NCBI GenBank assembly: GCA_036796435.1
Contig: DAIRCY010000039.1
Location: forward strand, 1-23,029
DNA length: 23,029 nt
DNA from: JAJYVT01 sp036796435
GTDB lineage: Bacteria; Actinomycetota; Acidimicrobiia; Acidimicrobiales; RAAP-2
Direction: 5' to 3'
Shown here: positions 1 through 7,645 of the stretch, one piece after another
Layout: every line of letters begins with the position of its first letter
Position numbering within the stretch: the first letter of the stretch is position 1
Program-made: the position numbers and the translations under genes
The notes under the pieces: model-generated
Seen by the model: only the letters and a program-made list of their open reading frames with translations
Told to the model about the DNA's origin: nothing
The model's database searches: none

Positions 1-110
1 GCCTTCACGACGTGTGCGGTGAGATCGTCAGGTCTGCAGTCGACGAGGGACCCCTTGCCCGCTCGTCCGATGGGCGTGCGGGAGGCGGCGACGATCACGG
101 CTTCGGGCAT
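1..110 (-). CDS. Thiolase (acetyl-CoA acetyltransferase), N-terminal fragment
   Basis: This is the first 36 codons of a minus-strand gene that runs off the left edge. The translation begins MPEAVIVAASRTPIGRAGKG and goes on with SLVDCRPDDLTAHVVKA. That is the standard opening of thiolases, with the first beta strand followed by the RTPIGR loop. Thiolases condense or cleave acyl-CoA and acetyl-CoA in beta-oxidation or related pathways. The active-site Cys lies beyond the window, so direction and substrate cannot be judged. The ATG at 110 is preceded by a good ribosome binding site (AGAGGTG, about 5 bases before). A strikingly purine-rich leader lies upstream of it. Family assignment is firm; the exact role is not. 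Confidence 0.85.
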   Translation of the reverse strand, partial: MPEAVIVAASRTPIGRAGKGSLVDCRPDDLTAHVVK

Positions 111-412
111 TGGGCACCTCTTCTCTGTTTCTTTCTCTGTTTCTGTCTGTTTTTTTGTCTGTGGCGAGACCTGTTGTGCAGTCCGCCCACTGAATCGGGG
201 GTGCGCAGGCGGAGGCAGCGCAGGGCGGAGGGCATTCGGCGATGGGCGTGCCTTTCCCATTCCCTCGCTTTGCTATCCCGGTTCCTGCCGGACTTCGTGC
301 TCAGAGGTTACCAGCAGGTAATTTCGCGGCCGCCGCCAGGCGGTCCGAGGGCGGCCGCAAGGTTCCGGCCCCACCCGACTGCACCTGGCCATGCAGGGGT
401 AGGACCAACGTG
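111..412. other. Divergent intergenic region between thiolase and lipoprotein genes
   Basis: About 300 bases separate two divergent starts. The left part holds the purine-rich thiolase leader. The rest (165-400) is GC-rich, and I could not pick a convincing promoter in it. Reading frames that cross it are open only because stops are rare at this base composition; they resemble no protein. Promoters for both genes should lie here. Confidence 0.5.
121..144. repeat. 12-bp tandem duplication in a pyrimidine/purine tract
   Basis: TTCTCTGTTTCT occurs twice back to back (121-132, 133-144). It is followed by GTCTGT, six T, and GTCTGT again, up to 162. The tract is almost pure pyrimidine on plus and so purine-rich on the minus strand, where it forms the leader just upstream of the thiolase ribosome binding site. 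It is far poorer in G+C than its surroundings. Confidence 0.8.
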
Positions 413-2121
413 ATGCGGGGACGACCTCTGGGCCGGCGCGCCGCGATCGCAGCCCTGGTGGGCGCTGTGCCCCTTCTGTGTGCAGCGTGCTCGGGCGGCG
501 CGACACCGGGTTCGGCCGCCCCGCCGATCCAGCGGACAGCGCCGACAACAAGCGCGCCGCCCTCGACGGCAACCCCGGTCACAACCACGACCACCACCCG
601 GCCGAAGTCGACCACCACCACCACCCGGCCGAAGTCGACCACCACCACCACCACCACCACCCGGCCGACGTCGACCACCACGACCCAACCGAAGTCGACG
701 ACGACGACCACCGGGGCGCCTTCGTCGACCACCACCTCTCGGCCGGCGGCAAAGGGCCGTTCGCCCAAGGGCACCGCGGTTCCCCGCGGCTTCGAGCCGG
801 TGTCCTACAGCGAGGTCTCGCCCAGGGAGTTCTGGCTGCTCGGCACGGCGCCGTGCGGGCATCGACTCTGTCCCGTGGTCGNNNNNNNNNNNNNNNNNNN
901 NNNNCCCTCCGCCACCGGCGCCGGTCACAATGAGCGTCGCACGCCAGGGGGCGACATCAACACCGTCGAGCCCGAAGTCGACACCGTCGACACCGCCCGG
1001 GACGGCGCAGACAACGACCACCACCACTTCGACCACTCCTGCCCCGACAACAGCCGGGGGGACAACCCATGGCTCCACGACGACTTCATCGCCTTCCTCG
1101 TCGAGCGCCACGACCACACCTGGCGGGAAGAAGGGCACGGCGCTCGTCGACAGCGTCCGGTTCGCCAGCCCCTTCGTCGGGTTCGCCTTCGAATCTGTGA
1201 ACGGGCGGACCTCCACGGCGACAGGCACACCGGCGTCCCCGACCACCGAGTCCACGACACCGGGCGGCGGCGGGACAGCCTCAGCCTCGCTCGCGCGCCG
1301 GTCCGCTGCGCCGCTGTGGATCACCCGCGACGGCGGAGCGCGCTGGCGGAAGACGGGGCTCCACGGCGTCGTCGCACTCACGCGCGCGGGGCGGGACGTC
1401 TATGCGATGACGGGAAGCTGCACCCCGCAGGGCTGCGACCATCTGGCCCTCCACCGCTTCGACACGTCGACGGGGCGATGGGCGGCGCTGCGGCTCCCGT
1501 TCACATCGTCGACGCCTGCGGTGAGCATGACCGCAGAATCGACGTCCGTGTTTGTCTCGGCTGTGCCGAGCGGCTCGGCAGCGGCGGTTGCCGACCGCAT
1601 GATCCCGATCGCGCTCGGAANNNNNNNNNNCAGCGGCGGGTTCCCGTTTGTGGGCCTCGACCGACCGGGGCGTTCGCTTCGTGGCGCGCTCGGCGCCGTG
1701 CCCGGCTTCCCCTGCGACGGTCGCGGCGGCCTCCGCGACCTCGCTGTGGGCCGTCTGCGCCGGGAAGGCACCGACGCTCCACCGCAGTGTCGACGGGGGC
1801 GCCGTCTGGACGCCGGTGACCGTCCCGGCGGTGCTGTCGTCGACAGTCGCGATCTCGCCGACGGGGCCCGCGGCGATGGTGCTGGCGACGGGCACGGGCC
1901 ATGAGCTGCTCCGGACGGGCGACGGCGGCAAGACTTTCCAGAACGTCGGCCCGAAGGGGATTCACGGGCGGTGGATCCTCCTCCAATTCGCCGCCTCCCG
2001 GACGGGCGGCGCGCTCCTGCTCTCGTCGGCGACGACGGCGCACACAACGCAGGCCGTGCAGCTGTGGCGCTCCACCGATGCAGGGGACAGCTGGACGGGC
2101 CCGACGCGCTTCCGGCCCTGA
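413..2121 (+). CDS. Thr/Pro-rich lipoprotein with Asp-box (BNR) beta-propeller repeats, interrupted by two gaps
   Basis: This is a probable surface lipoprotein. Residues 1-26 form a signal peptide with RR near the start, a hydrophobic core and a lipobox-like LLCAAC. A low-complexity stretch of Thr runs broken by RPKS/RPTS/QPKS follows, as in a cell-wall spacer. A folded part starts near FEPVSYSEVSPREFWLLG. After the gap at 882-904 a second Thr/Ser/Pro stretch appears. Then come Asp-box-like motifs (S/T-x-D-x-G-x-x-W): ITRDGGARW, STDRGVRF, SVDGGAVW, TGDGGKTF, STDAGDSW. These are typical of sialidase-like or photosystem-stability-factor-like propellers, often non-enzymatic. Coding frames are 2, 0 and 1 before, between and after the gaps, so the N lengths are wrong; at least about 557 residues are visible. 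The ATG at 413 follows AGGGGTAGGA. Function unknown; carbohydrate or protein binding is a guess. Confidence 0.75.
581..738 (+). repeat. Coding tandem repeat, Thr runs separated by RPKS-like tetrapeptides
   Basis: The unit is a run of ACC/ACG Thr codons followed by CGGCCGAAGTCG or a close variant (RPKS, RPKS, RPTS, QPKS, GAPSS). The number of Thr codons per unit varies from about three to eight. This is the pattern expected of replication slippage. The other frames of the same bases give His-rich or Val-rich peptides with no meaning. Confidence 0.8.
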
Positions 2122-2130
2122 TCGGCGCGG

Positions 2131-2655
2131 TCAGCCCCTGGGCGGGTCCCCGCTCTCCGACCGCTGCCAGGTGCCCGATCGGCCACCGGACTTGTGCCAC
2201 AACCCGAGTGTGGTGAGCGTCGCGTGCGGGTCGTAGTTCCGCACCGCCATCAACAGCGTGAGGCCTGCGAAGCCGCACGCGGCCAGGGCCTCGATCTCGA
2301 TCCCGGTCCTTGCGACGACGCTGGTGGACGCCCGCACCGTGGCGACGCCGTGCTCCGTGTCGACGTCGACGCGAATGTCCACGTCGTCGAGGGGGAGCGG
2401 GTGGCACAGGGGGACGAGGGAAGCAGCTCGTTTGGCGGCGTGGATCCCGGCGGCCCTGGCGAAAGGACCGAAGTCCTCGTCCTTGGCGGCGGCTTCCATG
2501 GCGCCGGGCGTGGCGCGGACGACGCAGCGGGCGATCGCATGCCGCTCGGTCACGGCCTTCGCGGTCACGTCCACCATCCGGGCGCGCCCCGCGGTGTCGA
2601 GATGGGTGAACTCCTGGTCGCTCTGGGGCTGCTGGGTCTGGTCACCGCCCGTCAT
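2131..2655 (-). CDS. moaC: MoaC-family cyclic pyranopterin monophosphate synthase, altered active site
   Basis: MoaC turns the MoaA product 3',8-cyclo-GTP into cyclic pyranopterin monophosphate, an early molybdenum-cofactor step. Here 174 residues carry the family landmarks: FTHLDTAGRARMVDVTAK, GIHAAKR, PLCHPLPL (His77 of E. coli), TGIEIEALAA (Glu112, Glu114) and KSGGRSG. In an ungapped alignment from the EAL motif to KSGG, E. coli Asp128 becomes Met and Lys131 becomes Arg. The KGD motif containing Lys51 is also not clearly kept (KDED here). It may therefore be inactive, slow or reassigned. The ATG at 2655 has GGAAGGG upstream and overlaps the fdhD stop by 14 bases; an alternative start at 2688 is less likely. 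It is the last gene of the cluster, ending 9 bases from the convergent lipoprotein gene. Confidence 0.85.
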   Translation of the reverse strand: MTGGDQTQQPQSDQEFTHLDTAGRARMVDVTAKAVTERHAIARCVVRATPGAMEAAAKDEDFGPFARAAGIHAAKRAASLVPLCHPLPLDDVDIRVDVDTEHGVATVRASTSVVARTGIEIEALAACGFAGLTLLMAVRNYDPHATLTTLGLWHKSGGRSGTWQRSESGDPPRG

Positions 2656-3532
2656 CTGGTGTCCCTTCCACGCGCCACGCTCCTGCATAGATGTTCGCGC
2701 GGCCGTCTCGGACGAAGCCCGCGAGGGTCATGTCGAGCGCCCGGGCCGTCGCGACGGCGAGGCTGGACGGCGCCGAGACGGCGACGAGCACGGGGATCCC
2801 GGCGACTGCCGCCTTCTGGACGATCTCGTAGCTGACGCGGCCGGAGACCACGAGCACGGCGTCGGAGAGCGGCAGTCGGCGGTTCATCGCCGCCCAGCCC
2901 ACCAGCTTGTCCACCGCGTTGTGCCGGCCGACGTCCTCCCGCACCGCCAACGCCGAGCCCGACGAGTCGAAGAGGCCCGCCGCGTGGACCCCGCCGGTGG
3001 CGGCGAACACGCGCTGGCGCTGCCGGAGCCGCTCGGGCAGCGAGACGAGGAGTCCCGCGCCTATCTGCCCGCCCCGCGGGATCGGCGGACACCGGCCCTT
3101 GAGCTCGTCCAGCGTCGCCGTCCCGCAGACCCCGCAGCTCGCGCTCACGGCGACCTCTCGACGCCGCTTGCCCACCTTCGCGGGCGTGCTCGTCGTCACC
3201 GTGACGACGTTGAAGGCCTGCGGGTCGCCCTCGGGAAGCTCGCAGTACTTGACGGTGCGGAGGTCGGACTGCCCGGCGAGGAGGCCCTCGCCGAGGAGGA
3301 AGCCGACGGCCAGCTCGAAGTCGTGCCCCGGGGTGCGCATGGTGACGGCGACAGGCTCGGGCGTCCCGTCGCGGCCGGCGAGGCGGATCTCCATGGGTTC
3401 CTCGCCCACGACGTCGTCCGGACCCTGCGCGCGGCCGCCGGGCGAGAGGACGGTGACCATCACCTGCTCGGTCGGAGCGGCGCGATGGGCGGTGCCGGTC
3501 CGCCCTGTCACCGCGGCCGGGCCACTGTTCAC
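2642..3532 (-). CDS. fdhD: FdhD, sulfur carrier for formate dehydrogenase maturation
   Basis: FdhD passes sulfur from a cysteine desulfurase to the molybdenum cofactor, which formate dehydrogenases and relatives need for activity. The 296-residue product has the family signatures: RTPGHDFELAVGFLLGEG, SASCGVCGTA with the redox/sulfur-carrying CxxC pair, GGVHAAGLF, REDVGRHNAVDKLVG, SGRVSYEIVQKA and PVLVAVSAPSSLAVATA. I chose the GTG at 3532 because it overlaps the stop of the DUF6457 gene in a GTGA arrangement, suggesting translational coupling. Internal starts (GTG about 21 bases later, or the Met of MVTVLS) cannot be excluded. With DUF6457 and moaC it forms a Mo-cofactor cluster, although no formate dehydrogenase gene lies in this window. 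Confidence 0.93.
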   Translation of the reverse strand: MNSGPAAVTGRTGTAHRAAPTEQVMVTVLSPGGRAQGPDDVVGEEPMEIRLAGRDGTPEPVAVTMRTPGHDFELAVGFLLGEGLLAGQSDLRTVKYCELPEGDPQAFNVVTVTTSTPAKVGKRRREVAVSASCGVCGTATLDELKGRCPPIPRGGQIGAGLLVSLPERLRQRQRVFAATGGVHAAGLFDSSGSALAVREDVGRHNAVDKLVGWAAMNRRLPLSDAVLVVSGRVSYEIVQKAAVAGIPVLVAVSAPSSLAVATARALDMTLAGFVRDGRANIYAGAWRVEGTPDDGR

Positions 3533-3777
3533 TGTCCGGTCCCGAGCCTCGCCGCGACACGCGCGGCCGCGTCCCTGGCGTCTCGCGGCGACATCCGGGC
3601 TTTCCCGACCAGCCACGTCGAGATAGGGGCGGCGGTCCGCTCCGAGGCGTGGGCTGCCACACCGGCGACGGCGAGCAGGTCCTCGATCTCTCGAGTGTCG
3701 GGGGGCGCGACGCCGAGCTCCTCCGCGAAGAGCTCGACCCAAGCCGAGGAGGGCGACTTTGGTTCTTCGGAGGCCAC
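3529..3777 (-). CDS. DUF6457 family small protein
   Basis: The 82-residue product contains WVELFAEELGV, then DLLAVAGVAAHASERTAAP, then ISTWLVGKA and a helical Ala/Arg-rich end. I recognise this as the DUF6457 pattern, found in Actinobacteria beside molybdenum-cofactor genes. It looks all-helical and soluble, with no signal peptide or Cys cluster. It is the first gene of the run and overlaps fdhD by 4 bases. The start is a GTG at 3777 with only a weak ribosome binding site. Its biochemical role is unknown; linkage suggests an accessory role in Mo-cofactor biosynthesis or insertion. Confidence 0.75.
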   Translation of the reverse strand: MASEEPKSPSSAWVELFAEELGVAPPDTREIEDLLAVAGVAAHASERTAAPISTWLVGKARMSPRDARDAAARVAARLGTGQ

Positions 3778-3852
3778 ACCGGTGGTCTACCCGCTCGAGC
3801 GCAGCGCGCGCGGCACCGTTTCCCTGCCAGAGCCGCAGGGTACCGAGCGGCG

Positions 3853-4770
3853 GTGCGGTCCTCGGGGCTTCCCTTCGCGGGCCCGGCGAGCTTGACCTGG
3901 CACGCGCTCGTCGCCCAGCCGAGGTCGGACCCCTTCGCACTGTGCGTGGACGCGGTCCTCGGTGTCGTCGCGCTTTTCTACCTGAGCGGCCTGCGACGTG
4001 ACGGAGCCCGGGACCGCTCGGCGCAGTGGGCGGCGGCATCGTTCTTCCTCGGACTTCTCTTGCTCTACGTCGCGATCGGGTCCGGCTATGCCGGCGCCCA
4101 GTACCTGCTGCCGTCGGTGGACGTCGGCCAGCACGTCGTCCTGATGATGGTCGCACCACCGCTGCTCGCCCTCGGGCGGCCGGGCCGGGTGGTTCCGAGG
4201 CGGCGGCAACGCGATGCCCCGGCGAAGGCGGCGAGGCGGGCTCGTGCCACAGGCGCGGCCCGCCCGCCCGGCTTCCTCTCTTCTGCGGGGCGCGCCGCGT
4301 CGGGCGTCGGGTCCTGGCCGCTCTACTACGGCTCGATGGCCGCCTACTTCCTCACGTCGGCCTACGCCGCGAGCCTCCGCGACCCCGCGCTGCTGGACGT
4401 CACGCAGGTGGGCTTCGTCGCGGTCGGCCTGCTGTTCTGGGTGGGCCTCGTCGGTGCCGGCCCCGAAGGGACCCGTCGCTCATTCACGTTTCGCCTGGTG
4501 GCCGTCATCGCCGGCATGCCTGTCGAGACGGCGGTGGGCCTCTCGCTCGCGCTCTGGCCGCGGCCGCTTGCCGCCGGCGAGACGCTCGCCTCGACCCACG
4601 CGGCCGGCCTTCTCTTGTGGCTGGCAAGCATGTTCACGAGCGGTGTGGCGCTCGCGGTCCTTCTCGTGCAGTGGTGCATCGCGGACGCCCGGCGTGGGAA
4701 CGCGCGGGAGGGCTTCGTGCTCCCTATCCCGACGCCTTCGGATGGCGGTGCCGCGAGCTCGCGTCCTTGA
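3853..4770 (+). CDS. CtaG-type cytochrome c oxidase assembly factor (caa3_CtaG family)
   Basis: This polytopic membrane protein of about 305 residues begins with LTWHALVAQPRSDP, typical of the caa3_CtaG family, and has about seven hydrophobic segments. The motif DVGQHVVLMMVAPPLLALG matches the conserved His-containing helix of the family, and FWVGLVGAGPE and HAAGLLLWLAS fit later helices. These proteins are required to mature copper-containing oxidases, probably at the CuA/CuB stage. It lies next to oxidase subunit genes, in the convergent direction. The GTG at 3853 is the only plausible start after the divergent DUF6457 gene; the ribosome binding site is weak, so the N-terminus is uncertain. 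The last 47 bases overlap the opposite-strand gene ending at 4724. A loop around 4190-4300 is unusually rich in Arg and Ala. Confidence 0.8.
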   Translation: MRSSGLPFAGPASLTWHALVAQPRSDPFALCVDAVLGVVALFYLSGLRRDGARDRSAQWAAASFFLGLLLLYVAIGSGYAGAQYLLPSVDVGQHVVLMMVAPPLLALGRPGRVVPRRRQRDAPAKAARRARATGAARPPGFLSSAGRAASGVGSWPLYYGSMAAYFLTSAYAASLRDPALLDVTQVGFVAVGLLFWVGLVGAGPEGTRRSFTFRLVAVIAGMPVETAVGLSLALWPRPLAAGETLASTHAAGLLLWLASMFTSGVALAVLLVQWCIADARRGNAREGFVLPIPTPSDGGAASSRP

Positions 4771-5224
4771 CGAACAGCCAGACGGCCATGACCAACATGA
4801 CGAGCGAGAAGGGCGCCCACCACGACCCGAACACCACCGCCAGCCCGCCGAAGAAGACGCCCATCGCCCCGCAGAGTCCCGCGTCCCCGCGCAGCGACAC
4901 CGGGTGGCTACGAGGTTCGAGCGGGTGGCGCCAGCGTGAGATGACGATGAAGAAGGCGAACAGGACGGTGATTGCGATCGCGCCGCTGTACAACCAGATC
5001 GGCCAGTTCACGCCGACGCCACCTTTCCGGCTGACGTCGAGCCCGCCTTCGACGGCCAGCCAGAGCGCGTTGTAGGCGGCCCATCCCGCCGGTATCAGCG
5101 CGCCGGAGTGGCCGTCGCGGCCCGTGACTCGCCCGACCAGCCAGTCGATGGGGCCGGGGAGCTTTCTTGCAGCCTCCTCAGGTGCTTCGTCCACGGGTGT
5201 CACGGCGTCTCCGCTAGGACTCAT
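4724..5224 (-). CDS. Small membrane protein, probable cytochrome oxidase subunit IV-like
   Basis: The 166-residue product starts with an acidic soluble stretch, then KLPGPIDWLVGRVTG. Hydrophobic segments follow: LIPAGWAAYNALWLAVEGG (weak), WPIWLYSGAIAITVLFAFFI, and a long C-terminal pair around GAMGVFFGGLAVVFGSWWAP and FSLVMLVMAVWLFV. The ATG at 5224 overlaps the subunit I stop by 11 bases, so translation is likely coupled. Size, membrane layout and position directly after subunit I match the small fourth subunit of actinobacterial oxidases (CtaF). The sequence itself is not one I recognise with certainty. The 3' end overlaps the convergent CtaG-like gene. Confidence 0.6.
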   Translation of the reverse strand: MSPSGDAVTPVDEAPEEAARKLPGPIDWLVGRVTGRDGHSGALIPAGWAAYNALWLAVEGGLDVSRKGGVGVNWPIWLYSGAIAITVLFAFFIVISRWRHPLEPRSHPVSLRGDAGLCGAMGVFFGGLAVVFGSWWAPFSLVMLVMAVWLFVKDASSRHRHPKASG

Positions 5225-6917
5225 GCCCATCTGCGGACGGCACGGTGCCGCTCGCCATCTCGCCGGCCCGCGTCTCGCCGGAGACCTCGGCATCCCATCG
5301 GAGCTGGAGAAGTGGGAAGAAGCTCTTGATCCTCGGGATCGGATACAGCTCGTCGTAGTTGAACAGCGGCGGCGGGGACGACGTGCACCACTCGAGCGTC
5401 TGTCCCACTCCCCAGGGGTCGACTCCGGCCGGGGTGCGGACGATCAGCGACTTCGCCACGTTCAAGACGAAGACGATCACCCCGAGCGCGAGCACCCCGG
5501 CTCCGGCGGTGGAGATCAGCGTCAGGTTGCCGACGAGGTGCGCCGGATAGGTCTGCACCCGCCTGGGCAGGCCGTCGTAGCCCTGGGCGAACATCGGGAG
5601 GAACGTCACGTTGGTCCCGATGACCATGAGGACGAAGTTCAGCTTCCCGAGCTTTTCGTCGAGCACACGGCCCGTCGCCTTCGGGAACCAGTAGTAGATG
5701 CCTGCGAAGGCGCCGAACACGCTCCCAGCGAACAACGTGTAGTGGAAGTGGGCGACGATGAAGTAGGTCCCGTGGAACTGATAGTCGAGGACCGGGGTCG
5801 CGATCATGATGCCCGTGAGGCCACCGATGAGGAATTGGGGGATGAACGCGAGCGCGAAGAGCATGGGCGTCCGGAAGAGGATCCTTCCCCGCATCAGGGT
5901 CGCGAGGAAGCCGAAGTACTCGACGCCTGCAGGCACCGCGAGCATGATCGACGACAAGGAGAAGTAGGTGTTGTCGGACTGCTGGGTCGTGAACAGGTGG
6001 TGGCCGTAGACGGTCATCGAGCCCACGGAGAAAGCCAGCAACGCGAAGATCGTGAAGTGGTAGCCGAAGTACGGCTTCTGCGCGAAGGCCGCGAGCACTG
6101 TCGCGACGCACCCGACGAACGGGAAGAACATGACGTAGACGACCGGGTGGCCGTAGAACCAGAACATGAACTGGTAGGCCATGTCCCAGTAGTCGTGGGA
6201 GAACAGACTCGGGTCGACCCGGCCCACTGAGATCAGTCCCATGGCGCCGACGAGCGCGGGGAACGAGGCGACCGACATCAAGCAGGTCACGACCTCGGAC
6301 CAGGTGAAGACCGGCATCTTGGTCAGCCGCATGCCCGGGGCCCGCAAGCGCAGGGCGGTCCACAGGACGCAGCCCGACATGAGCATCATCGCGAAGACCC
6401 CGAGCATCATCCCGAAGATCCACATGTCCATGCCGTAGCCGGGGGAGTAGCGGCTCGTGGAGAGGGGCGTGTACGAGTACCAACCGTCGTTGGGGGGGTT
6501 CGCGGTGATCGTGGACATGACGATCATCACCGCCCCGAAGACGTACAGCCAGTACGAGAAGATGCACGTCTTCGCGGCGGCGATCACCGGCGCACCGATC
6601 TGGAGGGGCACGAGGTAGACGCCGATGCCGATGGCGAGCGGCGTGACGACGAGCACGATCATTCCCGAGCCGTGAAGGGTGAACAGCTCGTTGTAGAGCT
6701 GCTTTGTGACGAGGTTCTGGTTCGGGAGCGCGAGCTGCGTCCTCATGAGCAGCGCCATTGCGCCGAACACGAGGAAGAGGACGAGCGACGTCCCCATCGT
6801 GAGCAACCCGATGCGCTTGTGGTCCGTCGTCGTGAGCCACCCGACCGCGCCGGAGCGGGGGAGCAACTGCTCCGCGGTGGCCGGGACGACGGCGGGGAGT
6901 TCGGCGAGCTCGGTCAC
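5214..6917 (-). CDS. ctaD: Heme-copper oxidase subunit I, lacking the canonical proton-channel residues
   Basis: This is the catalytic subunit of a terminal oxidase, 567 residues with about 12 membrane helices. All metal ligands are visible: His82 (low-spin heme), His257 (CuB) with Tyr261 for the His-Tyr cross-link, the His306-His307 CuB pair, and His390/His392 in AHFHY for the two hemes. The residues that usually mark proton channels are replaced. GAPD reads GAPV (Val111), GHPEVY reads GHPVVY (Val259), and the K-channel TGVK reads AGVE (Glu333). It is thus a distant oxidase type, not the usual actinobacterial CtaD. The GTG at 6917 forms a GTGA overlap with the subunit II stop. The operon order is subunit II -> I -> small subunit. 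Cytochrome c is the likely donor because subunit II has a complete CuA site. Confidence 0.92.
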   Translation of the reverse strand: MTELAELPAVVPATAEQLLPRSGAVGWLTTTDHKRIGLLTMGTSLVLFLVFGAMALLMRTQLALPNQNLVTKQLYNELFTLHGSGMIVLVVTPLAIGIGVYLVPLQIGAPVIAAAKTCIFSYWLYVFGAVMIVMSTITANPPNDGWYSYTPLSTSRYSPGYGMDMWIFGMMLGVFAMMLMSGCVLWTALRLRAPGMRLTKMPVFTWSEVVTCLMSVASFPALVGAMGLISVGRVDPSLFSHDYWDMAYQFMFWFYGHPVVYVMFFPFVGCVATVLAAFAQKPYFGYHFTIFALLAFSVGSMTVYGHHLFTTQQSDNTYFSLSSIMLAVPAGVEYFGFLATLMRGRILFRTPMLFALAFIPQFLIGGLTGIMIATPVLDYQFHGTYFIVAHFHYTLFAGSVFGAFAGIYYWFPKATGRVLDEKLGKLNFVLMVIGTNVTFLPMFAQGYDGLPRRVQTYPAHLVGNLTLISTAGAGVLALGVIVFVLNVAKSLIVRTPAGVDPWGVGQTLEWCTSSPPPLFNYDELYPIPRIKSFFPLLQLRWDAEVSGETRAGEMASGTVPSADGHES

Positions 6918-7645
6918 ACCACGTGGAACCCGTGGTGCGCGGCGAGCCAGCTCCGGTAGGCGCCGGGCGACTCGACCTTCACCCAGAAGAGCATGTTGGC
7001 GTGGAAGAGCCCGCAGAACTCGGAACAGTGGCCGAGCCACCGGCCATCGGTTGGGAAGCTTGCCGTGTAGGAGGTGATGTGGTTGGGGAAGGCCTCCCAC
7101 TTCATGTCGTCGTAGGGAAGCCAGAACTCGTGGATCACGTCGTTGGAGGTGATGTCGAAGCGGACGGGCTCGTTCCTCGGCAGGACGAGCGTCGGCAGGT
7201 TCTGGAGCTTGGTACCGCGCTCGCACGTGCCCTGCACGGTTGCGCCGTGATGGAGGTAGGTGAACCGCCAGCACCACTGGAACCCGGTGACGAGCACCGT
7301 GAGCGCCGGCTTGCGGTCGCTCGCGTTCTGCTCCCTGAACATGTTGGTGAGGCTGAGCCACACCAAGAAGACCGCCACTGCCAGAACGGCGAGGACGTAC
7401 GCACCCTCGACGACCGACCATTCATGGCGATGTGACGGCTCGCGCTCCGATCCAGGGCGGGCGCGGTATCGCACGCACGCGAACACGAGGATCGACACCA
7501 CGACCAGTGCGACCGCTGAAGCGATGCCGGACTCGACGGTGAACACCTGGTTGAACAGTCGACTGAACGGCACCTCGAGTCGGGACCTTCCTGTCGAGTC
7601 GGAGGCGTGACCGCGTCGCCGCAGCGTGGGTGAGCGACGAGCCAT
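6914..7645 (-). CDS. ctaC: Cytochrome c oxidase subunit II with CuA site
   Basis: The 243-residue product accepts electrons from cytochrome c at a binuclear copper (CuA) centre. Two N-terminal membrane helices (about ESGIASAVALVVVSILVFA and GAYVLAVLAVAVFLVWLSL) precede a periplasm-side cupredoxin domain with the aromatic motif GFQWCWRF. The CuA ligands are complete: His172, then after 34 residues Cys207, Glu209, Cys211, His215 and Met218 in the order CSEFCGLFHANM. No lipobox and no fused cytochrome c domain are present. The ATG at 7645 is preceded by AAAGGCGGG. It is the first gene of the oxidase operon and is coupled to ctaD by a 4-base overlap. Confidence 0.93.
   Translation of the reverse strand: MARRSPTLRRRGHASDSTGRSRLEVPFSRLFNQVFTVESGIASAVALVVVSILVFACVRYRARPGSEREPSHRHEWSVVEGAYVLAVLAVAVFLVWLSLTNMFREQNASDRKPALTVLVTGFQWCWRFTYLHHGATVQGTCERGTKLQNLPTLVLPRNEPVRFDITSNDVIHEFWLPYDDMKWEAFPNHITSYTASFPTDGRWLGHCSEFCGLFHANMLFWVKVESPGAYRSWLAAHHGFHVV

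Noticed and set aside
581..738. A CRISPR-like array
   Set aside because: The repeats are short, lack unique spacers and are codon repeats within a coding sequence.
301..774. A Val-rich minus-strand frame over the same repeats
   Set aside because: It is the complement of the Thr codons, with no start signal and no family resemblance.
478..933. A His/Asp-rich plus-strand reading frame that looks like a metal-binding protein
   Set aside because: It is the alternate-frame reading of the ACC repeats in the Thr-rich lipoprotein gene; the lipobox frame and Asp boxes identify the true frame.
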